Source: Flavobacteriaceae bacterium UBA6231 (GTDB lineage Bacteria > Bacteroidota > Bacteroidia > Flavobacteriales > Flavobacteriaceae). From it: a stretch of 42,227 bases of DNA. The DNA lies in assembly GCA_002441545.1 (NCBI GenBank), contig DJWL01000056.1, positions 1 through 42,227 on the forward strand. Direction: 5' to 3'. Shown here one piece after another: positions 1 to 8,748 of this stretch. The notes beneath the pieces were generated by a model, which was not told where the DNA came from, did no database searches, and saw nothing but the letters and a program-made list of their open reading frames with translations. The stretch's first letter is position 1; every line of letters begins with the position of its first letter. A program made the position numbers and the translations under genes.

Positions 1-975
1 TTGATGGCTTTAGTGGTTGATAGAATGGGTGACAAATCAACGTCAACAAAAATTTTAAAATCATTAAAAGAAAATAGTATCAATTCAGATGAATTAGGCA
101 TGTACTGGAAAGAAAATGCTAGTTCTTGGTATTGGTACCAAGCACCAATTGAGACACAAGCTTTATTAATTGAAGCCTTTTCTGAAATTGAAAACGACAC
201 AAAAACCATTGATAACTTAAAAATCTGGCTGCTTAAAAACAAGCAAACCAATCAATGGAAAACAACCAAGGCAACTACAGAAGCAGTTTATGCATTACTC
301 CTTCAAGGAAACGATTGGTTAAGTGTGACCGACATGGTTGATGTAGTTATAGGTGGAGAAAAGATAGAATCTTCAAAATTAGAAAATGTAAACGTAGAAG
401 CTGGAACTGGTTATTACAAAACTTCTTGGCTTTCTTCAGAAATTAAACCTGAAATGGCAGATGTTACTTTAACTAAAAAAGGTGATGGTATTGCTTGGGG
501 AAGCTTGTATTGGCAATATTTTGAGGATTTAGACAAAATTACTTCAGCCGAAACACCTCTTAAATTGAAGAAAAAACTATTCCTTAAAAAGAATACGGAT
601 ACTGGTGAGCAAATTTCAGAAATTACGAATAAAACGCATTTAAAAGTTGGTGATTTAGTTCGTGTTCGTATTGAATTACAAAGTGATAGAGCTATGGAGT
701 TCATCCATATGAAAGATATGCGAGCTGCAGGATTAGAACCTGTAAATGTATTATCAGAATACAAATGGCAAGATGGATTGGGCTATTATGAAAGCACCAA
801 AGATGCCTCGACCAATTTCTTCTTTGATTATTTACCAAAAGGCGTTTATGTATTTGAATACGATTTACGCGTAAATAATGCAGGAAATATGAGCAATGGC
901 ATCACAACCATTCAAAGTATGTACGCTCCAGAATTTAGCAGTCATAGTGAAGGAACCCGTATAACAATAAAATAA
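1..975 (+). CDS. Alpha-2-macroglobulin family protein, C-terminal part (5' end outside window)
   Basis: The reading frame is open from the first base, so this is the last ~324 residues of a longer gene. The fragment fits the C-terminal region of bacterial alpha-2-macroglobulins: an alpha/alpha barrel-like stretch with repeated helices and the sentence-like motif WKTTKATTEAVYAL at about residues 82-95, followed by beta-rich domains ending in the receptor-binding-like segment (DYLPKGVYVFEYDLRV, about 275-290). Family members are large envelope proteins that trap proteases and, in Bacteroidota, are often about 1900 residues long. No thioester CxEQ motif lies in the visible part; it would be upstream if present. 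The stop is followed within 30 bases by a bidirectional terminator, so the gene ends its transcription unit. Family assignment is by recognition of motifs, not by a search. Confidence 0.8.
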   Translation: MMALVVDRMGDKSTSTKILKSLKENSINSDELGMYWKENASSWYWYQAPIETQALLIEAFSEIENDTKTIDNLKIWLLKNKQTNQWKTTKATTEAVYALLLQGNDWLSVTDMVDVVIGGEKIESSKLENVNVEAGTGYYKTSWLSSEIKPEMADVTLTKKGDGIAWGSLYWQYFEDLDKITSAETPLKLKKKLFLKKNTDTGEQISEITNKTHLKVGDLVRVRIELQSDRAMEFIHMKDMRAAGLEPVNVLSEYKWQDGLGYYESTKDASTNFFFDYLPKGVYVFEYDLRVNNAGNMSNGITTIQSMYAPEFSSHSEGTRITIK

Positions 976-1000
976 ATGTGATTCTAGAATTATAAGTGAC

Positions 1001-1039
1001 AAAAAAAAGAGGTTTCATGCTTTTGAAACCTCTTTTTTT
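1001..1039. terminator. Bidirectional intrinsic terminator
   Basis: A perfect inverted repeat of 16 bases has arms at about 1002-1017 and 1024-1039, with the loop TGCTTT. The core is AGAGGTTTCA/TGAAACCTCT, with an A-run on one side and a T-run on the other, so it can terminate both the macroglobulin gene (plus) and the SDR gene (minus), whose stop codon overlaps its edge. Confidence 0.9.
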
Positions 1040-1763
1040 ATTTACTAGGAGGCATCGTTGGTCTCACTTCTATTTTGCTTGGCAGAGTTCTAGGATTCAT
1101 TTTAATTAAATCGACTACCAACTTACCAATGTCTTCACTTTGAATTTTCCACACATCATTTTCATCTGGGATGTGGCCATTAAAATATGTAGCTACAGAT
1201 CCCGGCATAATAGTACTCACCTTAATATTATATTTGCGTAAGTCAAGCATAACAGCTTGAGTAAATCCTGTAACACCAAACTTACTGGCATTATAGGCAG
1301 AAGCACTTGCAAAAAAGTTGGTTCCAGCCAAACTTGAAATCGTAATAAAATAACCTTCAGATTTCTTTAAAGCTTCAACACTGGCCTTGATAGAATAAAA
1401 AACACCTGAAAGATTAGTGTCTAAAGTTTCGTTCCATTGCTCAACAGTAATATCCTCGATATTAGCAAAATGACCTACACCAGCATTTGCAACAACAATA
1501 TCTAATTGCCCAAAATGATCTAAAACAGATTGAACAGCTTTTTGTTGACTTTCAAAATTTCTTGCATCTGCTTCAACACCAATCGCTTGTGCACCTAATA
1601 TTGAATTAGAATTAAGAGCATCGGCTGCCTTTTGTGCAGAAACTTTATTCCTACTTGTAACAGCTACATGAATACCTTCATTAAGTAGTGCTTGTGCAAT
1701 TCCATAACCAATTCCTTTAGTTCCTCCTGTAATTAGAGCAACTTTATTTTTTAATAAATTCAT
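1038..1763 (-). CDS. SDR family NAD(P)-dependent oxidoreductase
   Basis: This is a 241-residue classical short-chain dehydrogenase/reductase. The N-terminal cofactor motif is TGGTKGIG (about residues 12-19), NAG appears in VANAGVG near residue 94, and the catalytic Ser plus YxxxK (SSLAG... YNASK) lie around residues 143-161. The length is normal for the family and resembles 3-oxoacyl-ACP reductases (FabG-like), but the substrate cannot be read from the sequence. It is the last gene of a minus-strand run with the DUF4136 lipoprotein 86 bases upstream. The stop codon sits in the terminator at 1001-1039. A role in redox metabolism of a small alcohol or ketone is inference. Confidence 0.9.
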   Translation of the reverse strand: MNLLKNKVALITGGTKGIGYGIAQALLNEGIHVAVTSRNKVSAQKAADALNSNSILGAQAIGVEADARNFESQQKAVQSVLDHFGQLDIVVANAGVGHFANIEDITVEQWNETLDTNLSGVFYSIKASVEALKKSEGYFITISSLAGTNFFASASAYNASKFGVTGFTQAVMLDLRKYNIKVSTIMPGSVATYFNGHIPDENDVWKIQSEDIGKLVVDLIKMNPRTLPSKIEVRPTMPPSK

Positions 1764-1849
1764 TGTTTTTATCTTTTATATGTAAAATTACAAAATCAAA
1801 GTTCAATGAACCATTTTAAAATGTTATGATAATTATAAAGTTTGTACCG

Positions 1850-2371
1850 TTATTGCTTTGGTGGATATTGTGAAAATATCTTTTCAACTATAGCTGATAA
1901 TTGGTCTTCTCTTACTTGTGGGGACGCATTAGGTGTATAACTAGATTCACTAACGGCTTGCCAAAAGAGTTGTTTTAAATCTTCATCAACAAAATCAACA
2001 GTAATTTGCCTACTTGCATTTGGCTGACCAATTGGCAAGCCAATTGAGATGCCTCCACCCATATTTCTTCCACCGCCACCTAAACCTACACCAACGGTGT
2101 TTCTTTGAGCTTCTTGAAACGTATTGCTTTTTATATCAATAAAAAAATCAGGAGTTTCAGAAAATATAATTCCTAAGGATTCTAATTTAGCGTCGAGTGA
2201 TTCTAAAAACCGCTTAGTGTCCAGTTCACTTAAGCCTGTTTTCATATCACTATAATAATTGTAAGTTTTGTATTTGGAAAAATTAGTTCCTTTATCAAAA
2301 TCATAACTCACACGAATTGGGGCACAAGATATAATACCGAGAGCTAAAATTATAATTAATACTTTTTTCAT
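1850..2371 (-). CDS. DUF4136 domain-containing lipoprotein
   Basis: The 173-residue protein begins with a lipoprotein signal peptide: a basic start, a hydrophobic run and lipobox IISC with the acylated Cys at residue 16. The sequence after it (RVSYDFDKGTNFSKYKTY) is the characteristic opening of DUF4136, a family of small envelope lipoproteins of unknown function common in Bacteroidota and Proteobacteria. A glycine-rich stretch (GVGLGGGGRNMGGG, about residues 94-107) is usual in this family. It lies between obg and an SDR gene on the same strand. No catalytic motif is visible. Confidence 0.85.
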   Translation of the reverse strand: MKKVLIIILALGIISCAPIRVSYDFDKGTNFSKYKTYNYYSDMKTGLSELDTKRFLESLDAKLESLGIIFSETPDFFIDIKSNTFQEAQRNTVGVGLGGGGRNMGGGISIGLPIGQPNASRQITVDFVDEDLKQLFWQAVSESSYTPNASPQVREDQLSAIVEKIFSQYPPKQ

Positions 2372-2447
2372 GGTTTTATTTTTAATTAAAGTTAATCAAA
2401 AATTATTCCACGTGTTTGGTTTTGTATGAAGATTTTATGTTAAAACA

Positions 2448-3446
2448 TTAGCTATTAAGCATTTTCCAAAGCATATCTTTTAACTCTGTCAATCCTTGTT
2501 GAGCTACAGATGAAATAAATATGTAAGGTATTGGCAACTCATTATCAAGTTCTTTCTTGAGCTCTGCCTTTAACTCATCATCAAGCATATCACATTTTGA
2601 AATCGCTATAACACGTTCTTTATCAAGCATTTCTGGATTATACCTGCGTAACTCATCTAAAAGAATATCATATTGCTTTTTAATATCTTTGGCATCTGCT
2701 GGTATTAAAAATAATAGAATGGAATTACGTTCAATGTGACGTAAGAAGTAGTGCCCTAAGCCTTTTCCTTCAGCAGCACCTTCAATAATTCCAGGAATAT
2801 CTGCCATAACAAATGTTTGAAAATCACGATATTCTACAATACCTAAATTAGGTTTAAGTGTTGTAAATTCGTAATCAGCAATTTTTGGTTTTGCAGAAGT
2901 AACTACAGAAAGCAAAGTAGATTTCCCTGCATTTGGAAACCCTACCAAACCAACATCGGCAAGCACTTTTAGCTCTAGCGTAATATGTCTTTCTTCTAAT
3001 GGAAGTCCGGGTTGAGCATATCGAGGTGTTTGATTTGTTGAAGTTCTAAAATGCCAGTTACCAAGTCCTCCTTTTCCTCCTTTTGCTATAATTTTTTCTT
3101 CGTTATGATCAGTGATTTCAAAAATAATTTCATCACTTTCAGTATCACGAACAACAGTTCCTAAAGGAACATCTACGTAAACATCTTCACCATCAGCTCC
3201 AAAACTCCTGCTACTAGCACCATGTTCACCATGACCCGCTTTAATATGCTTTTTGAATTTTAAATGAAGAAGCGTCCATAAATTTGAATTACCACGAATA
3301 ATAACATGACCACCACGACCACCATCACCACCATCTGGACCGCCTTTTTCAATAAATTTTTCTCTATGTAAATGTGCAGACCCTTTACCTCCATTCCCTG
3401 AAGTAACAAACATTTTTACATAATCAACAAAATTCCCTTCTGTCAT
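2448..3446 (-). CDS. obg: GTPase Obg
   Basis: Obg is an essential ribosome-associated GTPase involved in assembly of the 50S subunit and in stress responses. The protein has 332 residues. The first ~158 form the glycine-rich Obg fold (for example GGPDGGDGGRGGHV, about 34-47). The G domain follows with G1 GFPNAGKS near residue 167, G3 DIPG, and a G4 variant SKCD (usual NKxD) near residue 284. It lacks the C-terminal OCT extension found in some Firmicutes, as is usual in Bacteroidota. It lies 60 bases downstream of the HPRT-Adk fusion on the same strand and is probably co-transcribed with it. Confidence 0.96.
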   Translation of the reverse strand: MTEGNFVDYVKMFVTSGNGGKGSAHLHREKFIEKGGPDGGDGGRGGHVIIRGNSNLWTLLHLKFKKHIKAGHGEHGASSRSFGADGEDVYVDVPLGTVVRDTESDEIIFEITDHNEEKIIAKGGKGGLGNWHFRTSTNQTPRYAQPGLPLEERHITLELKVLADVGLVGFPNAGKSTLLSVVTSAKPKIADYEFTTLKPNLGIVEYRDFQTFVMADIPGIIEGAAEGKGLGHYFLRHIERNSILLFLIPADAKDIKKQYDILLDELRRYNPEMLDKERVIAISKCDMLDDELKAELKKELDNELPIPYIFISSVAQQGLTELKDMLWKMLNS

Positions 3447-3506
3447 AAAATCTGAGTTTAAATTTTTAAAGTTTAAAAGATAAAGTTTAAACTCTTTGAA
3501 GTATTA

Positions 3507-4619
3507 TTATAGTTTATCAATTACATTACTTAAACGAGCAGTGATGTCTTTAATACTACCTACACCATCTACACCAAAATATTTATTCTGTGCAGAATAA
3601 TAGTCTTTTAAAATAGCTGTTTTATTATAATATTCTTTAATTCTATTTCTAATAATTGATTCATTTCCATCATCTGGTCTGCCACTTGTTTTTCCTCTTT
3701 CCAACAAACGATTTACCAAAACATCATCCTCTACTTCTAAGGCAATCATAGCACTTATTTCAGAGTCTTTACTTTCCATTAATTTCCCTAAAGCGTCTGC
3801 TTGTGCATTGGTTCTTGGAAATCCATCAAAAATAAATCCGTTAGCGTCAGTGTTTTTTTCTACTTCAGCATTTAACATATCAATAGTTACTTGATCTGGA
3901 ACCAATTCCCCTTTGTCCATATAAGACTTAGCTAACATGCCTAAAGCCGTTTCATTTTTTATGTTGAAACGAAATACATCACCTGTAGAAATATGTATAA
4001 GGTTATATTTTTCCTTTAAAAAATTAGCTTGGGTTCCTTTTCCTGCTCCTGGAGGACCAAATAGCACTAAATTTGTCATGTGTTGCGTTTCTTTTATTTG
4101 ATAAACTTCTGGTAAATTTCTTCCTAATCCATCATAGTCTAATCCATAACCAACAATGAATTTATTATGAATTTCCATACCAATATAATGTAATTTATAG
4201 TCTTTTTTGTAGGCATCAGGCTTATAAAATAAGGTAGCTATTTTAAGTGATTTAACCTGTTCATTTTTAAAAATTCTATGAATTTCAGCCAGTGTATTAC
4301 CAGTATCAATAATATCTTCCAAAATAACAACTGTTCTTCCTTTCAAATCTTGGGTCAAACCAATTAACCTCTGTATATCTTCAGTAGATTTTACACCTTC
4401 ATAAGAGGCTAATTTTATAAAAGTAACTTCACAAGGCTTTGGATATTTTTTAACAAAATCGCTTACAAGCATAAATGAGCCATTTAAAACCCCAACAAAC
4501 ACAGGAATTTCATCACCTATATCTGTATGAATTTCGTTAGCTAAACGTTCTATTGCAAGCTCTATTTCTTGTGCAGAAATAAATGGCTTAAAATACTTAT
4601 CGTGTAGTTTTATTTCCAT
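3507..4619 (-). CDS. Fused hypoxanthine phosphoribosyltransferase / adenylate kinase
   Basis: One open frame of 370 residues joins two purine enzymes. Residues 1 to about 178 are a hypoxanthine-guanine phosphoribosyltransferase with the PRPP loop VVILEDIIDTGNTL near 93-106; it salvages hypoxanthine or guanine. Residues 181-370 are a complete short-lid adenylate kinase, with P-loop GPPGAGKGTQ and the LID arginines in RLLERGKTSGRPDDG. The Adk half starts at an in-frame Met (residue 181, codon at 4079-4077) in the linker, so internal initiation could also give free Adk. Each half has the length of the stand-alone enzyme. I recall the same fusion as usual in Flavobacteriaceae, but I did not check it. 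It diverges from purK by 135 bases and is followed by obg. Confidence 0.93.
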   Translation of the reverse strand: MEIKLHDKYFKPFISAQEIELAIERLANEIHTDIGDEIPVFVGVLNGSFMLVSDFVKKYPKPCEVTFIKLASYEGVKSTEDIQRLIGLTQDLKGRTVVILEDIIDTGNTLAEIHRIFKNEQVKSLKIATLFYKPDAYKKDYKLHYIGMEIHNKFIVGYGLDYDGLGRNLPEVYQIKETQHMTNLVLFGPPGAGKGTQANFLKEKYNLIHISTGDVFRFNIKNETALGMLAKSYMDKGELVPDQVTIDMLNAEVEKNTDANGFIFDGFPRTNAQADALGKLMESKDSEISAMIALEVEDDVLVNRLLERGKTSGRPDDGNESIIRNRIKEYYNKTAILKDYYSAQNKYFGVDGVGSIKDITARLSNVIDKL

Positions 4620-4712
4620 TATTGTTTTTTTGAAAGCTGCAAAGTTAAGGAATTGAATGACTAATACCGATTTTTTGATTTAGGAATTAGGAAGTAATTT
4701 CATATTTAAGTG

Positions 4713-4720
4713 TATTTTTG
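4713..4720 (+). promoter_or_regulatory. -7 element of the purK promoter (candidate)
   Basis: The sequence TATTTTTG matches the Bacteroidota -7 consensus TAnnTTTG exactly and lies 34 bases before the purK start codon. No TTG at the usual -33 spacing is visible, so this is a half-supported call. Confidence 0.5.
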
Positions 4721-4754
4721 CATATCCTTAATTTTTTTCATTAAAAAATAATAC

Positions 4755-5909
4755 ATGAATTATTTTTCTTCAAATTTTAAACTTGGTATTCTTGGTGGTG
4801 GGCAATTAGGCAAAATGATGCTTTATGATACAAGAAAATTTGATATCCATACCTGTGTTTTAGATGCCAGCAATGAAGCTCCTTGCAAAATAGCAAGTAA
4901 TGAATTCTATCAAGGCGATTTAATGGATTATGATGCAGTTTACAACTTTGGAAAAAAGGTGGATGTACTTACTTTCGAAATTGAAAATGTAAATGTTGAT
5001 GCTTTAGAAGACCTAGAGAAAGTAGGTGTAAAAGTATATCCAAGCTCAAAAACATTACGCATCATTCAAAACAAAGCAACGCAAAAGCTGTTTTATGTAG
5101 ACCATAATTTACCAACCGCTCCTTTTTCACGTTTTGCATATACGTCTGAAATAAAAGAAGCCATAGAACATGGAAGTTTAAGCCTTCCGTTTGTTTGGAA
5201 AAGTGCGCAATTTGGATATGATGGTATGGGAGTAAAAATTATAAAATCTGTTCAAGATTTAGATGGTTTACCTAATGTTGAGTGTATTACCGAAACTTTA
5301 GTACCTTTTAAAAACGAATTGGCTGTGATTGTTGCGAGGAATGTCTCAGGTGAAACAAAAACATATCCGGTTGTTGAGATGGAATTTCATCCAGAAGCTA
5401 ATCAAGTAGAATATGTTATATGTCCTGCCAGAATTCCGGAAGCTGTAGCTAAAAAAGCTGAGGAGATTGCATTAAAAGCAACTGCTGCTTTTAACCATGT
5501 GGGTCTTTTAGCTGTAGAAATGTTTCAAACAGAAAAAGATGAAATTTTAATAAATGAGATCGCTCCAAGACCTCATAATTCTGGTCACCAAACCATTGAA
5601 GCTAGTTACACATCGCAATTTGAACAACATATAAGAGCCATTTTAAACTTACCTTTGGGAAGAACCGATAGCAAAGTTGGTGGTGTTATGGTAAATCTTG
5701 TTGGAGCTGAAGGATATCATGGAGATGTTGTTTACCAAAACATAGAGGCTATTATGCATATGGATGGCGTTACACCTCACATTTATGGAAAAAAACAAAC
5801 ACGCCCTTTTAGAAAAATGGGACATGTTACCATTGTTCATCAAGATTTGGGCGAAGCGCGTAGAATAGCTGAGGAAGTAAAGAATACCATTAAAGTAATA
5901 AGTGAGTGA
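4755..5909 (+). CDS. purK: 5-(carboxyamino)imidazole ribonucleotide synthase
   Basis: PurK uses ATP and bicarbonate to convert AIR to N5-CAIR in de novo purine synthesis. The 384-residue protein has the N-terminal GILGGGQLGKMM motif (about residues 11-22), followed by an ATP-grasp domain with FVWKSAQFGYDGMGV as the lysine/glycine-rich ATP loop near 148-162, and the metal-binding EIAPRPHNSGH motif near 270-280. The length is normal. It is followed 95 bases later by purE, the enzyme that uses its product, with an inverted repeat in the gap. The gene diverges from the HPRT-Adk fusion. Confidence 0.96.
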   Translation: MNYFSSNFKLGILGGGQLGKMMLYDTRKFDIHTCVLDASNEAPCKIASNEFYQGDLMDYDAVYNFGKKVDVLTFEIENVNVDALEDLEKVGVKVYPSSKTLRIIQNKATQKLFYVDHNLPTAPFSRFAYTSEIKEAIEHGSLSLPFVWKSAQFGYDGMGVKIIKSVQDLDGLPNVECITETLVPFKNELAVIVARNVSGETKTYPVVEMEFHPEANQVEYVICPARIPEAVAKKAEEIALKATAAFNHVGLLAVEMFQTEKDEILINEIAPRPHNSGHQTIEASYTSQFEQHIRAILNLPLGRTDSKVGGVMVNLVGAEGYHGDVVYQNIEAIMHMDGVTPHIYGKKQTRPFRKMGHVTIVHQDLGEARRIAEEVKNTIKVISE

Positions 5910-5913
5910 TTGT

Positions 5914-5985
5914 CTCCCCGAGCGCAGTCGAGGGGTCTTTTGTATAGTTAAGTTTTTATATTTAGGTCTCGACTGCGCTCGACCT
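5914..5985. repeat. Intergenic inverted repeat (REP-like) between purK and purE
   Basis: Two perfect 14-base arms, CGAGCGCAGTCGAG at 5919-5932 and CTCGACTGCGCTCG at 5968-5981, face each other across 35 bases. Each arm is itself an imperfect palindrome. The arms are much richer in G+C than their surroundings. From memory, the core CTCGACTGCGCTCGA recurs in intergenic regions of many flavobacterial genomes; copy number here cannot be counted. It may fold in the purK-purE transcript. Confidence 0.75.
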
Positions 5986-6004
5986 GACATAAAACAAAAA
6001 AATT

Positions 6005-6487
6005 ATGAGTAAAGTAGGAGTTATCATGGGAAGCAAAAGCGATCTTCCTGTTATGCAAGAAGCCATAGACATTTTAAAAAGTTTTGACATTGATGTTGAA
6101 GTTGACATAGTTTCAGCTCATAGAACCCCAGAAAAATTATTCGATTATGGCAAATATGCTCATACTAAAGGGTTTTCTGTTATCATTGCTGGCGCTGGTG
6201 GAGCAGCACATTTACCAGGAATGATAGCTTCTTTATCTCCGCTTCCTGTTATTGGTGTTCCCATAAAAAGCAGTAATTCAATTGATGGTTGGGACTCTAT
6301 ACTTTCAATTCTTCAAATGCCAGGTGGCGTCCCAGTTGCAACCGTAGCGCTTAATGGAGCAAAAAATGCTGGCATTTTAGCAGCTCAAATAGTTGGCTCT
6401 AATGATTCTAGCGTATTAGAAAAAATTATTGCTTACAAAGAAGGACTAAAACAAATGGTTATTAAATCTGCTCAAGATTTAAAATAA
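6005..6487 (+). CDS. purE: N5-carboxyaminoimidazole ribonucleotide mutase
   Basis: PurE moves the carboxyl group of N5-CAIR to give CAIR, the step after PurK. The 160-residue protein shows the class I motifs in order: GSKSDLPVM (about residues 9-17), SAHRTPEKLF (about 39-48) with the catalytic-region His, and AGAGGAAHLPGM (about 68-79). Pairing with purK supports class I rather than the PurK-independent class II type. A terminator-like hairpin follows the stop codon directly. Confidence 0.96.
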   Translation: MSKVGVIMGSKSDLPVMQEAIDILKSFDIDVEVDIVSAHRTPEKLFDYGKYAHTKGFSVIIAGAGGAAHLPGMIASLSPLPVIGVPIKSSNSIDGWDSILSILQMPGGVPVATVALNGAKNAGILAAQIVGSNDSSVLEKIIAYKEGLKQMVIKSAQDLK

Positions 6488-6489
6488 AA

Positions 6490-6514
6490 AAACCCCGAAT
6501 AAAATTCGAGGTTT
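6490..6514. terminator. Terminator-like hairpin after purE
   Basis: AAACCCCGAA (6490-6499) pairs with TTCGAGGTTT (6505-6514), with one mismatch and a five-base loop. On the plus strand it is followed by a broken T-run (TTTCTTT). It starts two bases after the purE stop. Confidence 0.75.
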
Positions 6515-6593
6515 CTTTGGCTATTAAAATAGATTAAATTTGAATTAGTCACTTTTCAAAAACAATATAGACAAATATAAATAAAAAATATAA

Positions 6594-6607
6594 CTATGCA
6601 CGCATAG
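6594..6607. promoter_or_regulatory. Short palindrome upstream of the M3 peptidase gene
   Basis: CTATGCACGCATAG is a dyad with 6-base arms and a 2-base centre, 19 bases before the start codon of the peptidase gene. Its position suits an operator, but no regulator is known and an isolated 14-base dyad can arise by chance. Confidence 0.3.
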
Positions 6608-6626
6608 TAGTTTTAATTTTCTAAAA

Positions 6627-8663
6627 ATGATTAAAAATATATTAGTAGAGCCTTTCAAAACAGCATTTGACACTGCTCCTTTTTCAAAAATAAAGAATGA
6701 AGATTTTCTTCCAGCCTTTAAATTAGCAATACAAGAAGCTAAAGCAGAAATTGATGTTATTGTGAATAATTCTGAAGAACCTACATTTAAAAACACCATT
6801 GAAGCACTTGATTTTTCAGGAGAAAAGTTGGACAGAATTTCAAGTATATTTTTTAATCTCAATTCTGCAGAAACCAATGATGCTATTCAAAAAATTGCAC
6901 AAGAAGTTTCTCCTCTTTTATCTGAATTCAGTAATGATATTGCTTTAAATGAGGATTTATTTAAACGTGTAAAAGTTGTTTATGACAAAAAAGATTCCCT
7001 AAACTTAACAATAGAGCAAACCACATTACTTGATAAAAAATATAAAAGTTTTTCAAGAAACGGTGCTAATTTACCAGAAGATAAAAAACTAATACTTAGA
7101 GATATTGACAAAAAATTAAGCCAGCTTAAACTAAAATTTGGAGAAAATATTTTAGCCGAAACCAATAAGTACGAAATGCTTATTACAAACGAAAATGATT
7201 TATCAGGTTTACCAGAAGGCGCCATTGAAGCCACTAAACAATTAGCAGAATCTAAAGATAAAAACGGCTGGCTAATTACACTTGATTACCCTAGTTACAT
7301 TCCTTTTGTAACCTATGCTAACAATAGAGAACTACGCAAAAAACTGGTTATAGCGTCTGGACAAAAATCATTTCATAATGATGAATTAGACAATCAAGAA
7401 AATGTATTAAACATTGCTAAACTCCGTTTTGAAAGAGCTCAACTTTTAGGATATAAAACTCATGCACACTTTGTGTTAGAAGAACGAATGGCTAAAACTC
7501 CAGAAAATGTTACTTTCTTTTTAAATGAATTATTAGAAAAAGCAAAACCAGCAGCAAAACAAGAATTTGATGAATTAGAAGCGTTTGCAAAAGAATTGGA
7601 TAATATAGATCATTTAGAAAAATGGGATGGTGCTTATTATGCTGAAAAACTGAAACAAAAATTATTTGATTTAGATGACGAAAAATTAAAGCCTTATTTC
7701 AAATTAGAAAATGTTATTAATGGTGTTTTTGAGGTTTCACAAAAGCTATACGGCTTAAATTTTGAAGAAATCAATATGATTGACAAATACCATGAAGATG
7801 TTTTAACTTATAAAGTCACTAACGATGAAGGCGATTTAATTTCCCTTTTTTATGCAGATTTTTTTCCAAGACCAGGAAAACGTAATGGTGCGTGGATGAC
7901 ATCTTTTAAGCCTCAAAGCATTAAAAATGGTACAAATGAACGACCTCATATATCAATAGTTTGCAATTTTACCAAACCCACAAAAAGCAAACCTTCCTTA
8001 TTAACCTTTAATGAAGTAACTACATTATTCCATGAATTTGGTCATGCGCTACACGGCATGTTGGCTAATACAACTTACCCAAGTTTGTCTGGAACCAGCG
8101 TGTTTTGGGATTTTGTAGAATTACCAAGTCAAGTATTAGAAAACTGGTGTTATGAAAAAGAAGCTTTAGAATTGTTTGCTAAACATTATGAAACTGGAGA
8201 AGTCATTCCTATGGATTTAGTCGAAAAAATAAAAAATTCTTCAACGTTTCATGAAGGCATGCAAACCTTACGTCAATTAAGTTTTGGTTTATTGGATATG
8301 AGTTGGCACGGACAAGACCCAACACTCATTACCAACGTAAAAAATCATGAAACTCTAGCTTTTGAAAGCACTAAGCTATATCCAGATGTATTAGAAAACT
8401 GCATGAGTACATCCTTTTCACATATTTTTCAAGGTGGATATTCATCAGGATACTACAGTTATAAATGGGCTGAAGTATTGGATGCTGATGCTTTTGAATA
8501 TTTTAAAGAAAAAGGCATTTTTAATAAAGAAGTAGCAAACAAGTTTAAAAATAATGTGCTTTCTCAAGGAGGCACTGAAGACCCTATGATACTTTACAAA
8601 CGTTTTAGAGGGCAAGAGCCTAAACCTGAAGCGCTATTAAAAAGAGCAGGGTTATTAAAATAA
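6627..8663 (+). CDS. M3 family metallopeptidase (Dcp / oligopeptidase A-like)
   Basis: This 678-residue protein has the M3 zinc site HEFGH (residues 469-473, within TLFHEFGHALHGML) and the third-ligand region WDFVELPSQVLENW about 25 residues later. The C-terminal substrate-binding motif HIFQGGYSSGYYSYKWAE (about 600-617) carries the conserved Gly/Tyr residues. The length matches peptidyl-dipeptidase Dcp and oligopeptidase A (about 680). There is no signal peptide, so it is probably cytoplasmic and finishes degradation of short peptides. Choosing between Dcp and PrlC would need a tree. It stands alone between purE and an ECF sigma factor, both separated by gaps. Confidence 0.92.
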   Translation: MIKNILVEPFKTAFDTAPFSKIKNEDFLPAFKLAIQEAKAEIDVIVNNSEEPTFKNTIEALDFSGEKLDRISSIFFNLNSAETNDAIQKIAQEVSPLLSEFSNDIALNEDLFKRVKVVYDKKDSLNLTIEQTTLLDKKYKSFSRNGANLPEDKKLILRDIDKKLSQLKLKFGENILAETNKYEMLITNENDLSGLPEGAIEATKQLAESKDKNGWLITLDYPSYIPFVTYANNRELRKKLVIASGQKSFHNDELDNQENVLNIAKLRFERAQLLGYKTHAHFVLEERMAKTPENVTFFLNELLEKAKPAAKQEFDELEAFAKELDNIDHLEKWDGAYYAEKLKQKLFDLDDEKLKPYFKLENVINGVFEVSQKLYGLNFEEINMIDKYHEDVLTYKVTNDEGDLISLFYADFFPRPGKRNGAWMTSFKPQSIKNGTNERPHISIVCNFTKPTKSKPSLLTFNEVTTLFHEFGHALHGMLANTTYPSLSGTSVFWDFVELPSQVLENWCYEKEALELFAKHYETGEVIPMDLVEKIKNSSTFHEGMQTLRQLSFGLLDMSWHGQDPTLITNVKNHETLAFESTKLYPDVLENCMSTSFSHIFQGGYSSGYYSYKWAEVLDADAFEYFKEKGIFNKEVANKFKNNVLSQGGTEDPMILYKRFRGQEPKPEALLKRAGLLK

Positions 8664-8704
8664 TTCATTAATATTAGCACTTTATTTTAACAAGTTTGAG
8701 CATA

Positions 8705-8735
8705 TTGGTTTTCAATTATTAATATGTTATTTTTA
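8705..8735 (+). promoter_or_regulatory. Candidate promoter of the ECF sigma operon
   Basis: TTG at 8705-8707 and TATTTTTA at 8728-8735 are 20 bases apart, close to the Bacteroidota consensus TTG-N(17-23)-TAnnTTTG with one mismatch in the last base. The start codon follows 13 bases later. Confidence 0.4.
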
Positions 8736-8748
8736 TAAAAAATTATTC

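Noticed and set aside
5649..5990. Minus-strand open frame overlapping purK and the intergenic repeat
   Set aside because: Its start lies in the repeat and its product reads like translated repeat and purK antisense; no domain seen.
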